15,903 nt of DNA from Chloroflexota bacterium (GCA_021812905.1 JAKAMM010000010.1:1-15903), one strand, 5' to 3'. Counted from the stretch's first letter, positions 6,963 to 15,225 are shown. Translations and numbers: made by a program. The notes: generated by a model from the letters alone, not told the origin.

Positions 6963-7981
6963 TTTTCGTAAAGCCAGCAAGCCACCAAGTGACCGGGTTC
7001 GGGCTCGAAATCGGGTGGTTCTTTGATCTCGCACAAACTCTTGATGGCCTTTGAGCAACGCGGATGGAAACGGCATCCCGGAGGCGGTTTCACGAGGCTA
7101 GGCGGTTCGCCCGGTGGAATCTCTTTATAAGTTTCCGCATTCTTTGCATCCGGCTCGGATGTGCCGGTGAGCAAAGCCATTGTGTACGGGTGCAGAGGAT
7201 TATCCAAAACCTGACGAACTTTGGCCTTCTCAACGAGATTACCCGCGTACATCACGAAGATACGCTCGGAGAAATAGCTGACGGTGGACAAGTCGTGCGT
7301 AATATAGATCACGGATAGGTGATGCAATTCCTGCAAACCGCGCAAAAGTTTGAGGATTTCGACGCGGACGGAAGCGTCCAGCATCGAGACCGGTTCATCG
7401 GCCACCAGGAATTTGGGTTCCATAATCATGGCACGCGCAATGACGACGCGCTGCTGCTGTCCGCCGCTGAGCATGTGCGGATATTTGGGCAGGAAGTCGT
7501 CAACCGGACTCATCTTGACTTCTTCAAGCGCCTTGCGAATACGCTGGTTGCGCTCTTCCTTATCCTTGATACCACCAATGATCAAAGGCTCTTCAAGAAT
7601 GCGTTTGACATTCATAAAAGACGGCAAGGCGCCATAAGGGTCCTGCTGGACATAACCAACATGCGAATGATACCAGTGCATTCCCTTTGTATTGAGGTCC
7701 TTGAGATTCTTGTTGTCAAAGATGATCTCGCCTTTGGTCGGTTTGTACAAGCCCAGAATTGTTTTCATCAGGCTCGATTTTCCACAACCACTTTCCCCCA
7801 CTACCGCGATCGTCTCACCGCGATGGACATCAAAAGTGACGCCATCCACCGCCTTTACATATCCGGCATGACCAAACCCGAAGCGTCTTAATTCAAACCA
7901 GACATGCAGGTCATCAATGGACAATAAAATCTCGTCTTTGTTGTTTGTTTTCACTTCATGATTTTTCGTAGCGGCAACCAT
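6959..7981 (-). CDS. Oligopeptide/dipeptide ABC transporter ATP-binding protein, DppF/OppF type (module A)
   Basis: A 340-residue ATPase, the second nucleotide-binding subunit of the module A importer. Walker [10 protein letters not shown] is at 62-70, the Q-loop at Q112-Q113 in GYVQQDPYG, signature LSGGQQQR at 171-178, Walker B FLVADEP at 191-197, the D-loop is MLDA, and H229 lies in IYITHDLST. The C-terminal extension has cysteines 303, 309, 317 and 335 (GCRFHPRCS ... ACWLYEK), which in some relatives bind an iron-sulfur cluster. The ATG at 7981 follows AGGAG by 7 nt. It starts 15 nt after the DppD-type gene ends and overlaps the next, small membrane protein gene by 4 nt. It is clearly divergent from the module B OppF-type protein, so the two pairs are not a recent duplication. 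Confidence 0.95.
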   Translation of the reverse strand: MVAATKNHEVKTNNKDEILLSIDDLHVWFELRRFGFGHAGYVKAVDGVTFDVHRGETIAVVGESGCGKSSLMKTILGLYKPTKGEIIFDNKNLKDLNTKGMHWYHSHVGYVQQDPYGALPSFMNVKRILEEPLIIGGIKDKEERNQRIRKALEEVKMSPVDDFLPKYPHMLSGGQQQRVVIARAMIMEPKFLVADEPVSMLDASVRVEILKLLRGLQELHHLSVIYITHDLSTVSYFSERIFVMYAGNLVEKAKVRQVLDNPLHPYTMALLTGTSEPDAKNAETYKEIPPGEPPSLVKPPPGCRFHPRCSKAIKSLCEIKEPPDFEPEPGHLVACWLYEK

Positions 7982-7996
7982 GACCCTGCTCCTGGC

Positions 7997-8953
7997 CTAG
8001 GAATATAACCAACATTTAACACGCCGGCCGTCTTTTTCAACCGTGGGTGGATCCTCAACGCACTTTTCAAAGCGTGAGGGACAGCGAGCTGCAAAGCGAC
8101 AACCCTTTGGCAGATCAATCAGGCTGGGCGGTTGGCCCGTGATGAAATCGGGTTCTTTACCGCCATGCAATCTCGGAACGCTGGACATCAATTTTTTTGA
8201 GTAGGGATGAAGAGGCTCGTCAAAGAAACGCTTGGCATCGCTCATCTCAACGATCTGACCGGCGTACATGACTGCTACATCGTCAGCCAACTCACTTGAT
8301 GTGGCGATATCATGCGTAATGAGGATAAAACTGGCGCCTAGTTCCTTCTTGATGCGCTTCAAAACATTGAAAATATTCGCCTGTGTAAGCACATCCAGAG
8401 CAGATGTAGGCTCATCCAAAACGATGAGGGCCGGCGAAGTGACCAGCGCCATGGCGATCGCCACGCGCTGACGCATCCCACCGCTCAGCTCAAAGGGATA
8501 GCGCTCGATAAAATCTTCAGGAACGCCCACGTGCTGGAACATTTTCCGCACCAGACCCAGCGCTTCATTTTTATCTATCCCAAGGTGGACAATAGCCGGC
8601 TCGGAGACCTGATCTCCGACCCGGATCACCGGATTAAGCGCATTCATGGCAGCTTGAGGCACCATGGAAATCGACGCCCAACGAACATTCTGCCGGAATT
8701 CTTCATCGCTCAACGCCATAATGTCCATGTCATTCAGGAGTATCCGTCCTGAATAAGTCCCGACATTGCGCGGCAGGAGTCGCAGGATGGCTTTTGCAAG
8801 AGAGCTTTTGCCACAACCCGATTCGCCGAGAATCACGACCGCTCGGTTTGAATCCAGATTGAAATTGACTCCATCCACTGCTTGAACAGCGCCGTGAGTG
8901 GTGTTGAAGTGCATTACCAAATCTTCAATGTGGAGAAGTTGATTCTGTCCCAT
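7997..8953 (-). CDS. Oligopeptide/dipeptide ABC transporter ATP-binding protein, DppD/OppD type (module A)
   Basis: A 318-residue ATPase paired with the DppF-type subunit. Motifs are Walker [10 protein letters not shown] (43-51), Q-loop Q100 in SMVPQAAMNALNP, signature LSGGMRQR (156-163), Walker B ALIVLDEP (175-182), and H214 in ILITHDIAT. Four cysteines in the C-terminal extension (285, 291, 298, 314) fit the oligo_HPY/iron-sulfur type extension. The ATG at 8953 lies 3 nt after the stop of the DppC-type permease gene; the purine-rich stretch GAGGG sits inside the end of that gene about 11 nt upstream, so translation is probably coupled. Q-loop residues after the glutamine (AAMNALNP) are typical of DppD proteins. 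Length is normal. Confidence 0.95.
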   Translation of the reverse strand: MGQNQLLHIEDLVMHFNTTHGAVQAVDGVNFNLDSNRAVVILGESGCGKSSLAKAILRLLPRNVGTYSGRILLNDMDIMALSDEEFRQNVRWASISMVPQAAMNALNPVIRVGDQVSEPAIVHLGIDKNEALGLVRKMFQHVGVPEDFIERYPFELSGGMRQRVAIAMALVTSPALIVLDEPTSALDVLTQANIFNVLKRIKKELGASFILITHDIATSSELADDVAVMYAGQIVEMSDAKRFFDEPLHPYSKKLMSSVPRLHGGKEPDFITGQPPSLIDLPKGCRFAARCPSRFEKCVEDPPTVEKDGRRVKCWLYS

Positions 8954-8956
8954 GGA

Positions 8957-10294
8957 TTACATATCCCTCAGTCTTGGGTTAAATATGCGGTCCAGTGCAA
9001 AGCCGAGCATGGCAAAACCAAAGCCCGTGACCATTAATAATGCGGCTGGCTCCATTATCCAATAGTAGTAACCTTTATAGAGCGCGCCATTCGTGTCGGC
9101 ATCGTTGATGATCTTGCCCCAGGTTGGCAAAACCGGGTCGCCCAAACCTAGGACAGCCAGTGATGCTTCAAGGAATACAAATGAGGGTACTGAGGAAACC
9201 AACCCTGGGATCAGCAGGGGGATCATCCGCGGGATCAGGTACATGAAGATGATCCGAAAATCGGAGGCGCCATAAGCACGCGCCGCTTCTATATACATGG
9301 ACTCTTTTACCTGAAGAAAGATGGCGCGATAACTTTTGATGGAACCGGTAAATATACTTAGCAGGACGGTCACGCCCAGGATCACCCACAAGCTACGTGA
9401 ATAAAAAGTGCCCACCATAACCAAGATGGAGAGGAAAGGCAAAACGAGATTAACTTCCGTAATGCGCTGAATCAGTTCATCCACCCAACCGCCGTACCAT
9501 GTGCCAATTGCCGCAATGATCATTGTCAGCACCAGAGTGCCGAGAGAAGCTACCAGACCAAATGCCAGAGCAATCGGCGCTCCCCACAACAATGGCAGAA
9601 CCAAATCTCGACGCTCCTGGTCAGTACCTGCCAGTCCAAACACCTGTCCGTGGAAAACAAATTCAGTATTGATGTCTGAACCGGGTTCAAAAGTCGTTCC
9701 GGTAATCTGGAGTTGATATTTTCCCTTAACAATGGCGTGGGTCTTGGGATCCTCAAACAGCGCCTGCATCGGATTCTCGCCTTTCAACCTTTGCAGTAAT
9801 CTTTCATCTTGTGAAAATCGGAGGGTCTGTTTTTGATTGATGCCAAGATCATCGATCCGGATCTTTCGACCGTCAGGAGTTAGCCACACGATGGAAACAA
9901 ATGGCTGTTTTTGAGCATACTGAGTATCAAAATACAACAGCATCTCCTGAGGATAATCATCGTACTGGAAATCAAAAGCATAGGAAGTATCAATGGTGCT
10001 CGTGCCTTGCGCTCCCGGTATAACCGTCTTGCTCATCGTGCCGTTAGCAGTCTTCACAGCAAAAGAGACGGGTAATTTCTTGCTGGTGAAAAAGTTCATC
10101 CATGCCGGTGGCGCAAATTTTGGGTTCTGATACCAAACTTCTTCCCCACCACGCCAGAGATTGATCGCTGTATTGTAGGGTATTTTGATCACAGTAATGA
10201 TGGCAACGATCACTAACAACAAGATAATTACCGATCCCACAATGGCGGACGGGTAGCGCAGGATTTCCTTAATAGAGTTTCTCACGGTATTCAT
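8957..10294 (-). CDS. Oligopeptide/dipeptide ABC transporter permease, DppC type, with a large extracytoplasmic insert (module A)
   Basis: One of the two channel-forming subunits, 445 residues against roughly 280-320 for ordinary DppC/OppC. Transmembrane helix 1 spans about 15-38. The conserved GTDxxxRD element preceding helix 2 (GLAGTDQERRDLVLPLLWGA, 220-239) comes only at residue 220, so about 180 residues lie outside the membrane where the family usually has about 50. The insert looks beta-rich, with short alternating segments such as FVSIVWLTPDGRKIRI and KGKYQLQITG. The remaining helices lie between about 240 and 432. The cytoplasmic EAA loop, EAARAYGASDFRIIFMYLIP (336-355), is intact and should dock to the ATPases. 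The gene begins 5 nt after the DppB-type gene; GGAGG lies 13 nt before the ATG, overlapping the end of that gene. The assignment is secure; the insert's role is unknown. Confidence 0.94.
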   Translation of the reverse strand: MNTVRNSIKEILRYPSAIVGSVIILLLVIVAIITVIKIPYNTAINLWRGGEEVWYQNPKFAPPAWMNFFTSKKLPVSFAVKTANGTMSKTVIPGAQGTSTIDTSYAFDFQYDDYPQEMLLYFDTQYAQKQPFVSIVWLTPDGRKIRIDDLGINQKQTLRFSQDERLLQRLKGENPMQALFEDPKTHAIVKGKYQLQITGTTFEPGSDINTEFVFHGQVFGLAGTDQERRDLVLPLLWGAPIALAFGLVASLGTLVLTMIIAAIGTWYGGWVDELIQRITEVNLVLPFLSILVMVGTFYSRSLWVILGVTVLLSIFTGSIKSYRAIFLQVKESMYIEAARAYGASDFRIIFMYLIPRMIPLLIPGLVSSVPSFVFLEASLAVLGLGDPVLPTWGKIINDADTNGALYKGYYYWIMEPAALLMVTGFGFAMLGFALDRIFNPRLRDM

Positions 10295-10299
10295 AGTTG

Positions 10300-11415
10300 T
10301 TAATTGCCTCCCACTTTGACTCGCGGGTCAACCAGGGCGTAAATGAAGTCAAGCAGGAAGACTGTGATCCCCAACAAATAGGCATAAATGATGGTCGTAC
10401 CAACGATCACAGGCGTGTCATACAAGCCTATGGCTCGATATAAGGTCCGCCCAAGCCCAGGCCAGAGGAAGACTGTTTCGGTAATAATAGCGCCGCTTAC
10501 GGTACTGATGAGCAAAAGAGCGAAATTCGTAATGATGGTCGGCAAAGTTGGGCGCAAGATATAACGGCGCTCAATATCGCGCGCCGGGAGACCTTTGGCC
10601 TTGGCCATTTCCACATAATCTTCACTCGAATAGATCAGGAAGAATGTTCGCCAGTTATAAATACTCAAAAACAACGAACTAATTATTAATGCCGAGGCGG
10701 GGAGGATCATATGTTTCAGAACATTGAGCGCAAAATCAATAGGGTTATCCGGTGGCGGCGAGTCAGTCATTCCCCCAAAAGGAAGCACTTTCAAAATGGC
10801 TGCAAAGAAAAGAATAAAGAAAATTCCGTAAAACCAGGGCGGCGCGGCAGATGTCGGCGAAAGCGTAATTACCATCTTGTCCCAAAAACTACCATACCGC
10901 CGGGACAAAGTCAGCGCCAAAAAGACACTGGCAAAAAACAAAAACAATTCCGATGTGCCCATCAATAACAGGGTGGCCGGCAGGCGTTCCAGAATAATGA
11001 GACGCACCTCTTTCGAACCGCTGTCGCTGGTCATGTTCAAAGCGCGGCCCAGATTTAGCGTAAGCGCATTAACTAGATATCGTGCATTGCGTATTGCAAC
11101 AGGCGTATCGAGGCCCAACCGTTTTTCTTCCAATGCAATGCTTTGTTCCAGGAGCTTTTTTCGGGCATCAGCTGACATGTTGCGATAAGCAGGGGTCGAA
11201 AGCATCTGCGTGAAACGATCTCGAATATCGTTTTTCATGATCAGATCCACATATCCACCCATGTTGGCAATCATGATGGTCAGATAGACTCCAACCACAA
11301 CGGTCGCGAATACAGTAACCAGTCTTACAAGGGTATATCTGCCCACACGCAAAAAGGTACTATTAGCGAGGGACTTTTTCGCTCTCCCAGTAGCTGATTG
11401 GGTTTCTACTGCCAT
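10300..11415 (-). CDS. Oligopeptide/dipeptide ABC transporter permease, DppB type (module A)
   Basis: The other channel subunit, 371 residues. Helix 1 spans about 28-51, followed by an outside segment (about 54-140) that contains the family's KRLGLDTP motif (98-105) and ends at ILERLPATLLLMG (141-153). Further helices lie at about 150-170, 193-212, 236-256, 292-314 and 336-362. The EAA-type loop is EMAKAKGLPARDIERRYILRP (269-289), and the C-terminus YALVDPRVKVGG is the usual ending of DppB proteins. The ATG at 11415 follows a GAGGTG ribosome site by about 5 nt. The gene lies 83 nt after the binding protein gene, across a strong hairpin, and 5 nt before the DppC-type gene. It is a little longer than average because of extra residues early in the first outside loop. 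Confidence 0.95.
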   Translation of the reverse strand: MAVETQSATGRAKKSLANSTFLRVGRYTLVRLVTVFATVVVGVYLTIMIANMGGYVDLIMKNDIRDRFTQMLSTPAYRNMSADARKKLLEQSIALEEKRLGLDTPVAIRNARYLVNALTLNLGRALNMTSDSGSKEVRLIILERLPATLLLMGTSELFLFFASVFLALTLSRRYGSFWDKMVITLSPTSAAPPWFYGIFFILFFAAILKVLPFGGMTDSPPPDNPIDFALNVLKHMILPASALIISSLFLSIYNWRTFFLIYSSEDYVEMAKAKGLPARDIERRYILRPTLPTIITNFALLLISTVSGAIITETVFLWPGLGRTLYRAIGLYDTPVIVGTTIIYAYLLGITVFLLDFIYALVDPRVKVGGN

Positions 11416-11443
11416 GGTTACACCTCAGACGTATAAATAAATA

Positions 11444-11472
11444 GCTAGGGGCAAGGACACCTTGCCCCTAGC
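11444..11472. terminator. Strong hairpin between binding protein and permease genes (partial terminator or mRNA-stabilising stem)
   Basis: GCTAGGGGCAAGG (11444-11456) and CCTTGCCCCTAGC (11460-11472) form a perfect 13-bp stem with a 3-nt loop. On the minus strand, the direction of transcription, it is followed by TATTTATTTATACG, T-rich but broken by A, so termination is probably leaky. It lies 26 nt after the binding protein's stop. In binding-protein operons such stems commonly leave receptor mRNA more abundant than permease mRNA; that role is inferred here. Confidence 0.8.
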
Positions 11473-11498
11473 ATTATACTGCTTCGTTTTTGCCAAAA

Positions 11499-14066
11499 CT
11501 ACGGCACGGTCACGAAGTCAAGCGAAGTAAACGTAGGTACACTGACAGGCAGCGGGATTACCGCCACTTCGATCTTGTCAGAGCCGGCTGTCAACTTCGA
11601 GGTCACATCGGCACCCAGGGTCACTTGATAATGACCGTCGGCAACTGCAGTTGCTTCACCACTACCAACAACAGCGCCCGTGGCATCATACAGCAGATAT
11701 TTAACCTGCTTGATCTCAGCCTGCGGATATGGATCGCCCTTGAAAGTGACATTGATATCGAACACAGCCTGATCACCGATCTTCACCTGACCGGGTCCAT
11801 CGAGTGTAGCGTCGGCAAGTTTGGGTTCACCGAAGTTCGCCCAACGATCAGCCAGGTCAACATAGTCAGGGTTGTTCTTCAAAGTGAGGGTCTTTTCAGT
11901 CAGGAAGACTTTATCCAGAATGTATGGACCATCCCCAACCCAATAGTGGCCGTGAGCCTTGTACCAGGCCGCGAGATTGTCATAGCGCGTCTTGGCCTGA
12001 TCAGCCGTAATATATTGACCTAATGTAGGAGCGAATGGAATAAGCGACTGGCTCTGCGCCTCAGCCAAATGCTTGGACAGAATATCAAGGCTCGGGCCGC
12101 CAATCCAGCTCATCCACTCGATCTTTTTGGCATCTGCCCCATCGGACGAGTAGGACAGTTCGTTATTGGCAACGGCCAAGTTGGAAATCGCAATCATATC
12201 CCAGCCGGCATCACCATATCCATAGGAAATAGCAGCCCCAGCATAGGTTCCAGGCCACATGGTGTAAACGTTCAACTCTGCGTCCCGGGCATAATAATCG
12301 GTGTACCACTCGATTGTCAGAGGATTGGTAGAGGCGATCTTGAAACCCTTGAACGTTGACATAAACTGCTCGAAAGCCGGAGCAGTCGACGCATCATAGA
12401 TGGCACTGTCCTTATTGGCCTGTTCAAAGGTCAGAATCATCGGCATCACAAAGTCGGCAACGCTCAACGGGCTGCCATCCTGCCATTTGACCTTGTCAAA
12501 CAAATCGGCCGGATAAGTGGCCACACTCTTTACCTTGGCGGTCAAACCTTTGGGGAATTTCTCGCCAGCAGTGATAAACTTTTGCGTCTTGACATCCCAA
12601 TCAACGTTCGCATCAGCGGGGACGGTGATTGTGTCAGCGGTGTTCAGCGTGACCCAGTCGAGGGTCTTGGTAACAGGCAGACCGGTCTGGACTGTTACAT
12701 CGCCCTTTTCAACCCGCAGCGGCCAAAGCAGGCCGGTATACGGATCGTACATCGTGCCGCCATCCTGGGTCATGCCATACGCGGCATGATCGAAAGTCCA
12801 GTTATCGCCACCAACAGGGTTCCACGGATCAGCAAACATATCCGGCTCGCCCCACTTCAGTTGGCCGCCTTCCTGACCAATAAAGCGGATCGTGTGAGGA
12901 CCAACCTGAGCGGTTTCAATACCCGCGGCCAAGTCAGAGGTTGCCTGAACCTTGGTGGAGTAAGGAGCAAAGTTCTTGCCATCGATCAACCAGACCTGCA
13001 ATGAATCCTGGAAGCTGAGCTCCATGGCCTGTGCCATCATCTGGCGGCGCTCATCCATGCTCTTGAAGTTGGCATTCGCCAGATCATCACCGAGTTTCTG
13101 GAACGCGGGATCGGGCTTATCGGACAGGAAAGGCTGAATGCCTTGGACACTGGTCGGCAGGTACATCTGCTGGAACATGTCCTTTTCGTCGCGGCTGATG
13201 GCAGTTGACGCCCACGCAGCGGTATAGGCACTCCACTTGCCATCGGCCGGATCGGTACCGATCCAGATTGGTGAAGCTTCAGATGCCTTCTTGTATTGTT
13301 CGTCTACTGTGAAGCCGACGCTTTCAAGCTGCTTGGTAATATAGTCACCTTGCGGCTTGCGAGTGCCATCGCTATCGGGGCGGACGAGGAAGATAATTTT
13401 GACAGGTTTACCCTTATATTGCCATTTGCCATCCGCGCCCAAGGTGGCGCCCATAGCGGTCATTTCATCAGAGATAATCTGCTTGGCCTTGTCTGGGTTG
13501 TAGGCATATTTGGCTTCCAAACCGCGGGCTACGTCTGCAAGGTCGGCATATTCTGGGCCGTTGGTTTGAATGGGGAAGAATTTGGCCAGAGCGCCGCCAG
13601 CATACATTTCCTGGTTGATGTAATTGCGGTCATACAGCCAGTTGGTGGCTTCGCGGATCTTGCGATCAGAGAAGGGGTTGAGCGTGTTGGTGTCCTTGAA
13701 CACAGCCGGGTTGTACATCATATCGTAGTACAAACCGTTCGAAGTACCATAGTTCAACTTGGCATCTTTGATGGCCTGCAGGTTATTGGCTGCCAGACCG
13801 CCGGCGTAAATATCGATCGCACCAGCATTCAATTGAGTTACAGCCGAATCAGAGGTTACAACCGAGAAGTTAATCTCATCCAACCAGCCGCCGTGACGAG
13901 TGGTGGGGGGAACTGCAGTCGGGGCCGCGGTCGGAGCTTCAGTTGCGGCTGGCCCTGCCTGGGTCGCAGGAGCAGTAGTTGCGGTCGTGCTCGGTCCGCA
14001 TGCAGAAAGCACCATGCTCATGGCCATGAGCATGCCGAGAGCTATCATAAAGCGTTTCTTTAACAT
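11499..14066 (-). CDS. Solute-binding lipoprotein, SBP_bac_5-like with apparent circular permutation and C-terminal Ig-like domain (module A)
   Basis: An 855-residue exported receptor. The signal MLKKRFMIALGMLMAMSMVLSAC has lipobox LSAC with Cys23; a Thr/Ala/Pro linker runs to ~57. Block order is unusual. Residues 61-86 (WLDEINFSVV ... QLNAGAIDIY) match the element normally in mid-protein, and the FSDRKIREATNWLYDRNYI block follows at 132-150. Only then come the canonical N-terminal elements: GGQLKWGEPDMFADPWNP (400-417), VKWQDGSPLSVADFV (526-540) and GDGPYILDKVF with LTLKNNPDYVDLADRW (711-742). Residues ~746-855 look like an Ig-like beta domain (VKIGDQAVFDINVTFKG, then KYLLYDATGAVV). GGAGGAG lies 8 nt before the ATG, so the start is firm. 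It is the first gene of the operon, behind a good promoter. It is longer than usual for the family. The binding-protein role is secure; the permutation is my reading of motif order, and the substrate is unknown. Confidence 0.93.
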   Translation of the reverse strand: MLKKRFMIALGMLMAMSMVLSACGPSTTATTAPATQAGPAATEAPTAAPTAVPPTTRHGGWLDEINFSVVTSDSAVTQLNAGAIDIYAGGLAANNLQAIKDAKLNYGTSNGLYYDMMYNPAVFKDTNTLNPFSDRKIREATNWLYDRNYINQEMYAGGALAKFFPIQTNGPEYADLADVARGLEAKYAYNPDKAKQIISDEMTAMGATLGADGKWQYKGKPVKIIFLVRPDSDGTRKPQGDYITKQLESVGFTVDEQYKKASEASPIWIGTDPADGKWSAYTAAWASTAISRDEKDMFQQMYLPTSVQGIQPFLSDKPDPAFQKLGDDLANANFKSMDERRQMMAQAMELSFQDSLQVWLIDGKNFAPYSTKVQATSDLAAGIETAQVGPHTIRFIGQEGGQLKWGEPDMFADPWNPVGGDNWTFDHAAYGMTQDGGTMYDPYTGLLWPLRVEKGDVTVQTGLPVTKTLDWVTLNTADTITVPADANVDWDVKTQKFITAGEKFPKGLTAKVKSVATYPADLFDKVKWQDGSPLSVADFVMPMILTFEQANKDSAIYDASTAPAFEQFMSTFKGFKIASTNPLTIEWYTDYYARDAELNVYTMWPGTYAGAAISYGYGDAGWDMIAISNLAVANNELSYSSDGADAKKIEWMSWIGGPSLDILSKHLAEAQSQSLIPFAPTLGQYITADQAKTRYDNLAAWYKAHGHYWVGDGPYILDKVFLTEKTLTLKNNPDYVDLADRWANFGEPKLADATLDGPGQVKIGDQAVFDINVTFKGDPYPQAEIKQVKYLLYDATGAVVGSGEATAVADGHYQVTLGADVTSKLTAGSDKIEVAVIPLPVSVPTFTSLDFVTVP

Positions 14067-14151
14067 TTTCTTTTCTCCTCCAAAATATTTGGAATAGGGT
14101 GTGGATGGGGTGATGGAACGAAAGGAAACTATGTATTATTTTATTAAGCTC

Positions 14152-14161
14152 TCACCTCCTT
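14152..14161 (-). promoter_or_regulatory. Orphan full-length Shine-Dalgarno sequence in the leader of the receptor operon
   Basis: The minus strand reads AAGGAGGTGA, complementary over ten bases to the 16S rRNA tail, but no ATG, GTG or TTG follows at a usable distance; the next 20 nt are GAGCTTAATAAAATAATACA. The receptor's own ribosome site is about 85 nt further on. The orphan site can pair with TCCTTT (plus-strand 14121-14126) or TCACC downstream, so it may be a standby site or part of a switchable leader fold. Confidence 0.5.
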
Positions 14162-14166
14162 TACAA

Positions 14167-14189
14167 AGAACAAACTTATTCCTTGTTCT
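14167..14189. promoter_or_regulatory. Inverted repeat in the leader of the receptor operon (possible operator or hairpin)
   Basis: AGAACAA (14167-14173) and TTGTTCT (14183-14189) form a perfect 7-bp dyad with a 9-nt centre. It lies about 25-47 nt downstream of the predicted transcription start and just before the orphan Shine-Dalgarno sequence. It could be a repressor operator or a weak leader hairpin. No matching regulator gene is in the window. Confidence 0.35.
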
Positions 14190-14220
14190 ACTACCTATTG
14201 TATTTATGAGGCGCATGAAA

Positions 14221-14248
14221 ATTATACTCTATTTCACAAGCACGTCAA
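14221..14248 (-). promoter_or_regulatory. Sigma70/SigA-type promoter of the module A transporter operon
   Basis: On the minus strand TTGACG (14248-14243) and a perfect TATAAT (14226-14221) are separated by 16 nt, a near-consensus vegetative promoter. Transcription would start near 14214, giving a leader of about 150 nt before the receptor start. The intergenic region 14067-14447 otherwise holds the leader elements listed separately; no convincing plus-strand promoter was found in it for the divergent exporter gene. Confidence 0.75.
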
Positions 14249-14447
14249 TTTTGCGCGCCAGGAAAGCACATCTGTATGCAAAGGGCCGAAAAGAACCTTG
14301 CGCCTCCTCGACCTGGCATTGATCTTTTATCTCTGCAATACCCCGCAGCTTGAATATCCATGTGTAGTAGAATGATTTTCAAAGGCATCTTTTCGAGAAG
14401 ATACTTTCAAAGTTCCAAATTCCACATGAAAGGATCACAATACATTC

Positions 14448-15212
14448 ATGACTGTCATAGGTTTTATTTTGGCGGGGCTGGCGGCTCTCGCCGCGGGAGC
14501 GGTCAACGCGCTGGCAGGCGGAGGCACGCTGATCACTTTTCCGGCTTTGGTCGCGCTTGGACTTCCAGCGGTGGCGGCCAACGTCACCAACACCATCGCC
14601 CTATCCCCCGGCTACATCGGCGGGACATTGGCGCAGATCGACGATCTAAAGGGGCAGGAAAAAAGATTATGGCTGCTCATCCCAGCCGGGGCCATCGGCG
14701 GGATCGTCGGCGGGATATTGCTTATTTATTCCAGCGAAAAACTTTTCCATGCCCTCGTGCCTTTTCTGATCATGCTGGCTTCGGGCCTGCTCGCCATTCA
14801 AGATCCGCTGCGCGCCTGGCTCGTGCGCCGCGCGGAACAAAACAAAGGGAGCACGCCTTCCGATAAATGGGTCACAATCCCGGTCGGGCTGGCCGCCATC
14901 TACGGCGGATATTTCGGCGCAGGTTTGAGTGTGATCGTGTTGGCCGTTCTGGGACTCGTGCTCGAAGACACACTGACTCGTCTAAACGCCCTCAAACAAG
15001 CGGTCGCGTTCGCCGTCAACGTCGCCGCCGCGGTCTTTTTCCTGTTTTCCGGAAAAGCTGTCTGGCCGGCGGCGATCGTCATGGCGGTCGGCGCGTTGAT
15101 CGGCGGCGCCCTGGGAGGACGGCTGGCGGGCCGCGTCAAACCTGCCACCCTGCGTTGGATCGTGGTCACGATCGGCGTGGCCGTCTCGATCATTTATTTT
15201 GTGCGCGGGTAA
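14448..15212 (+). CDS. TauE/SafE-family (formerly DUF81) membrane transporter
   Basis: A 254-residue integral membrane protein of the TauE/SafE family, whose studied members export sulfite, sulfoacetate or related organic anions; the substrate here is unknown. The family's two-fold repeat is clear. The first half has [20 protein letters not shown] (16-35), then [22 protein letters not shown] (38-59). The second half has [19 protein letters not shown] (152-170), then [19 protein letters not shown] (177-195). About eight hydrophobic helices can be drawn, with a hydrophilic cytoplasmic loop near 120-142. The ATG at 14448 is the first start in frame; an AAGGA lies about 13 nt upstream, which is long. 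The gene diverges from the transporter operon and converges on the FmdE-family gene, so it is probably a separate transcription unit. Confidence 0.93.
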   Translation: MTVIGFILAGLAALAAGAVNALAGGGTLITFPALVALGLPAVAANVTNTIALSPGYIGGTLAQIDDLKGQEKRLWLLIPAGAIGGIVGGILLIYSSEKLFHALVPFLIMLASGLLAIQDPLRAWLVRRAEQNKGSTPSDKWVTIPVGLAAIYGGYFGAGLSVIVLAVLGLVLEDTLTRLNALKQAVAFAVNVAAAVFFLFSGKAVWPAAIVMAVGALIGGALGGRLAGRVKPATLRWIVVTIGVAVSIIYFVRG

Positions 15213-15225
15213 ATAAAAGAAAATC

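Noticed and set aside
6963..7076. Upstream extension of the small membrane protein to 104 residues
   Set aside because: The extra 38 residues lie entirely inside the end of the ATPase gene in another frame and are Arg-rich without homology. The ATGA overlap at 6962 is the natural start.
11473..11493. Possible internal promoter with TATAAT just upstream of the 13-bp hairpin (minus strand)
   Set aside because: The nearest -35-like hexamer, TTGGCA, is only 12 nt away, too close for a normal promoter, and transcription would begin inside the stem.
13296..14063. A 255-codon plus-strand open frame opposite the receptor gene
   Set aside because: It is complementary to the well-supported receptor reading frame, has low-complexity ends mirroring the Thr/Ala/Pro linker, and lacks a start signal.
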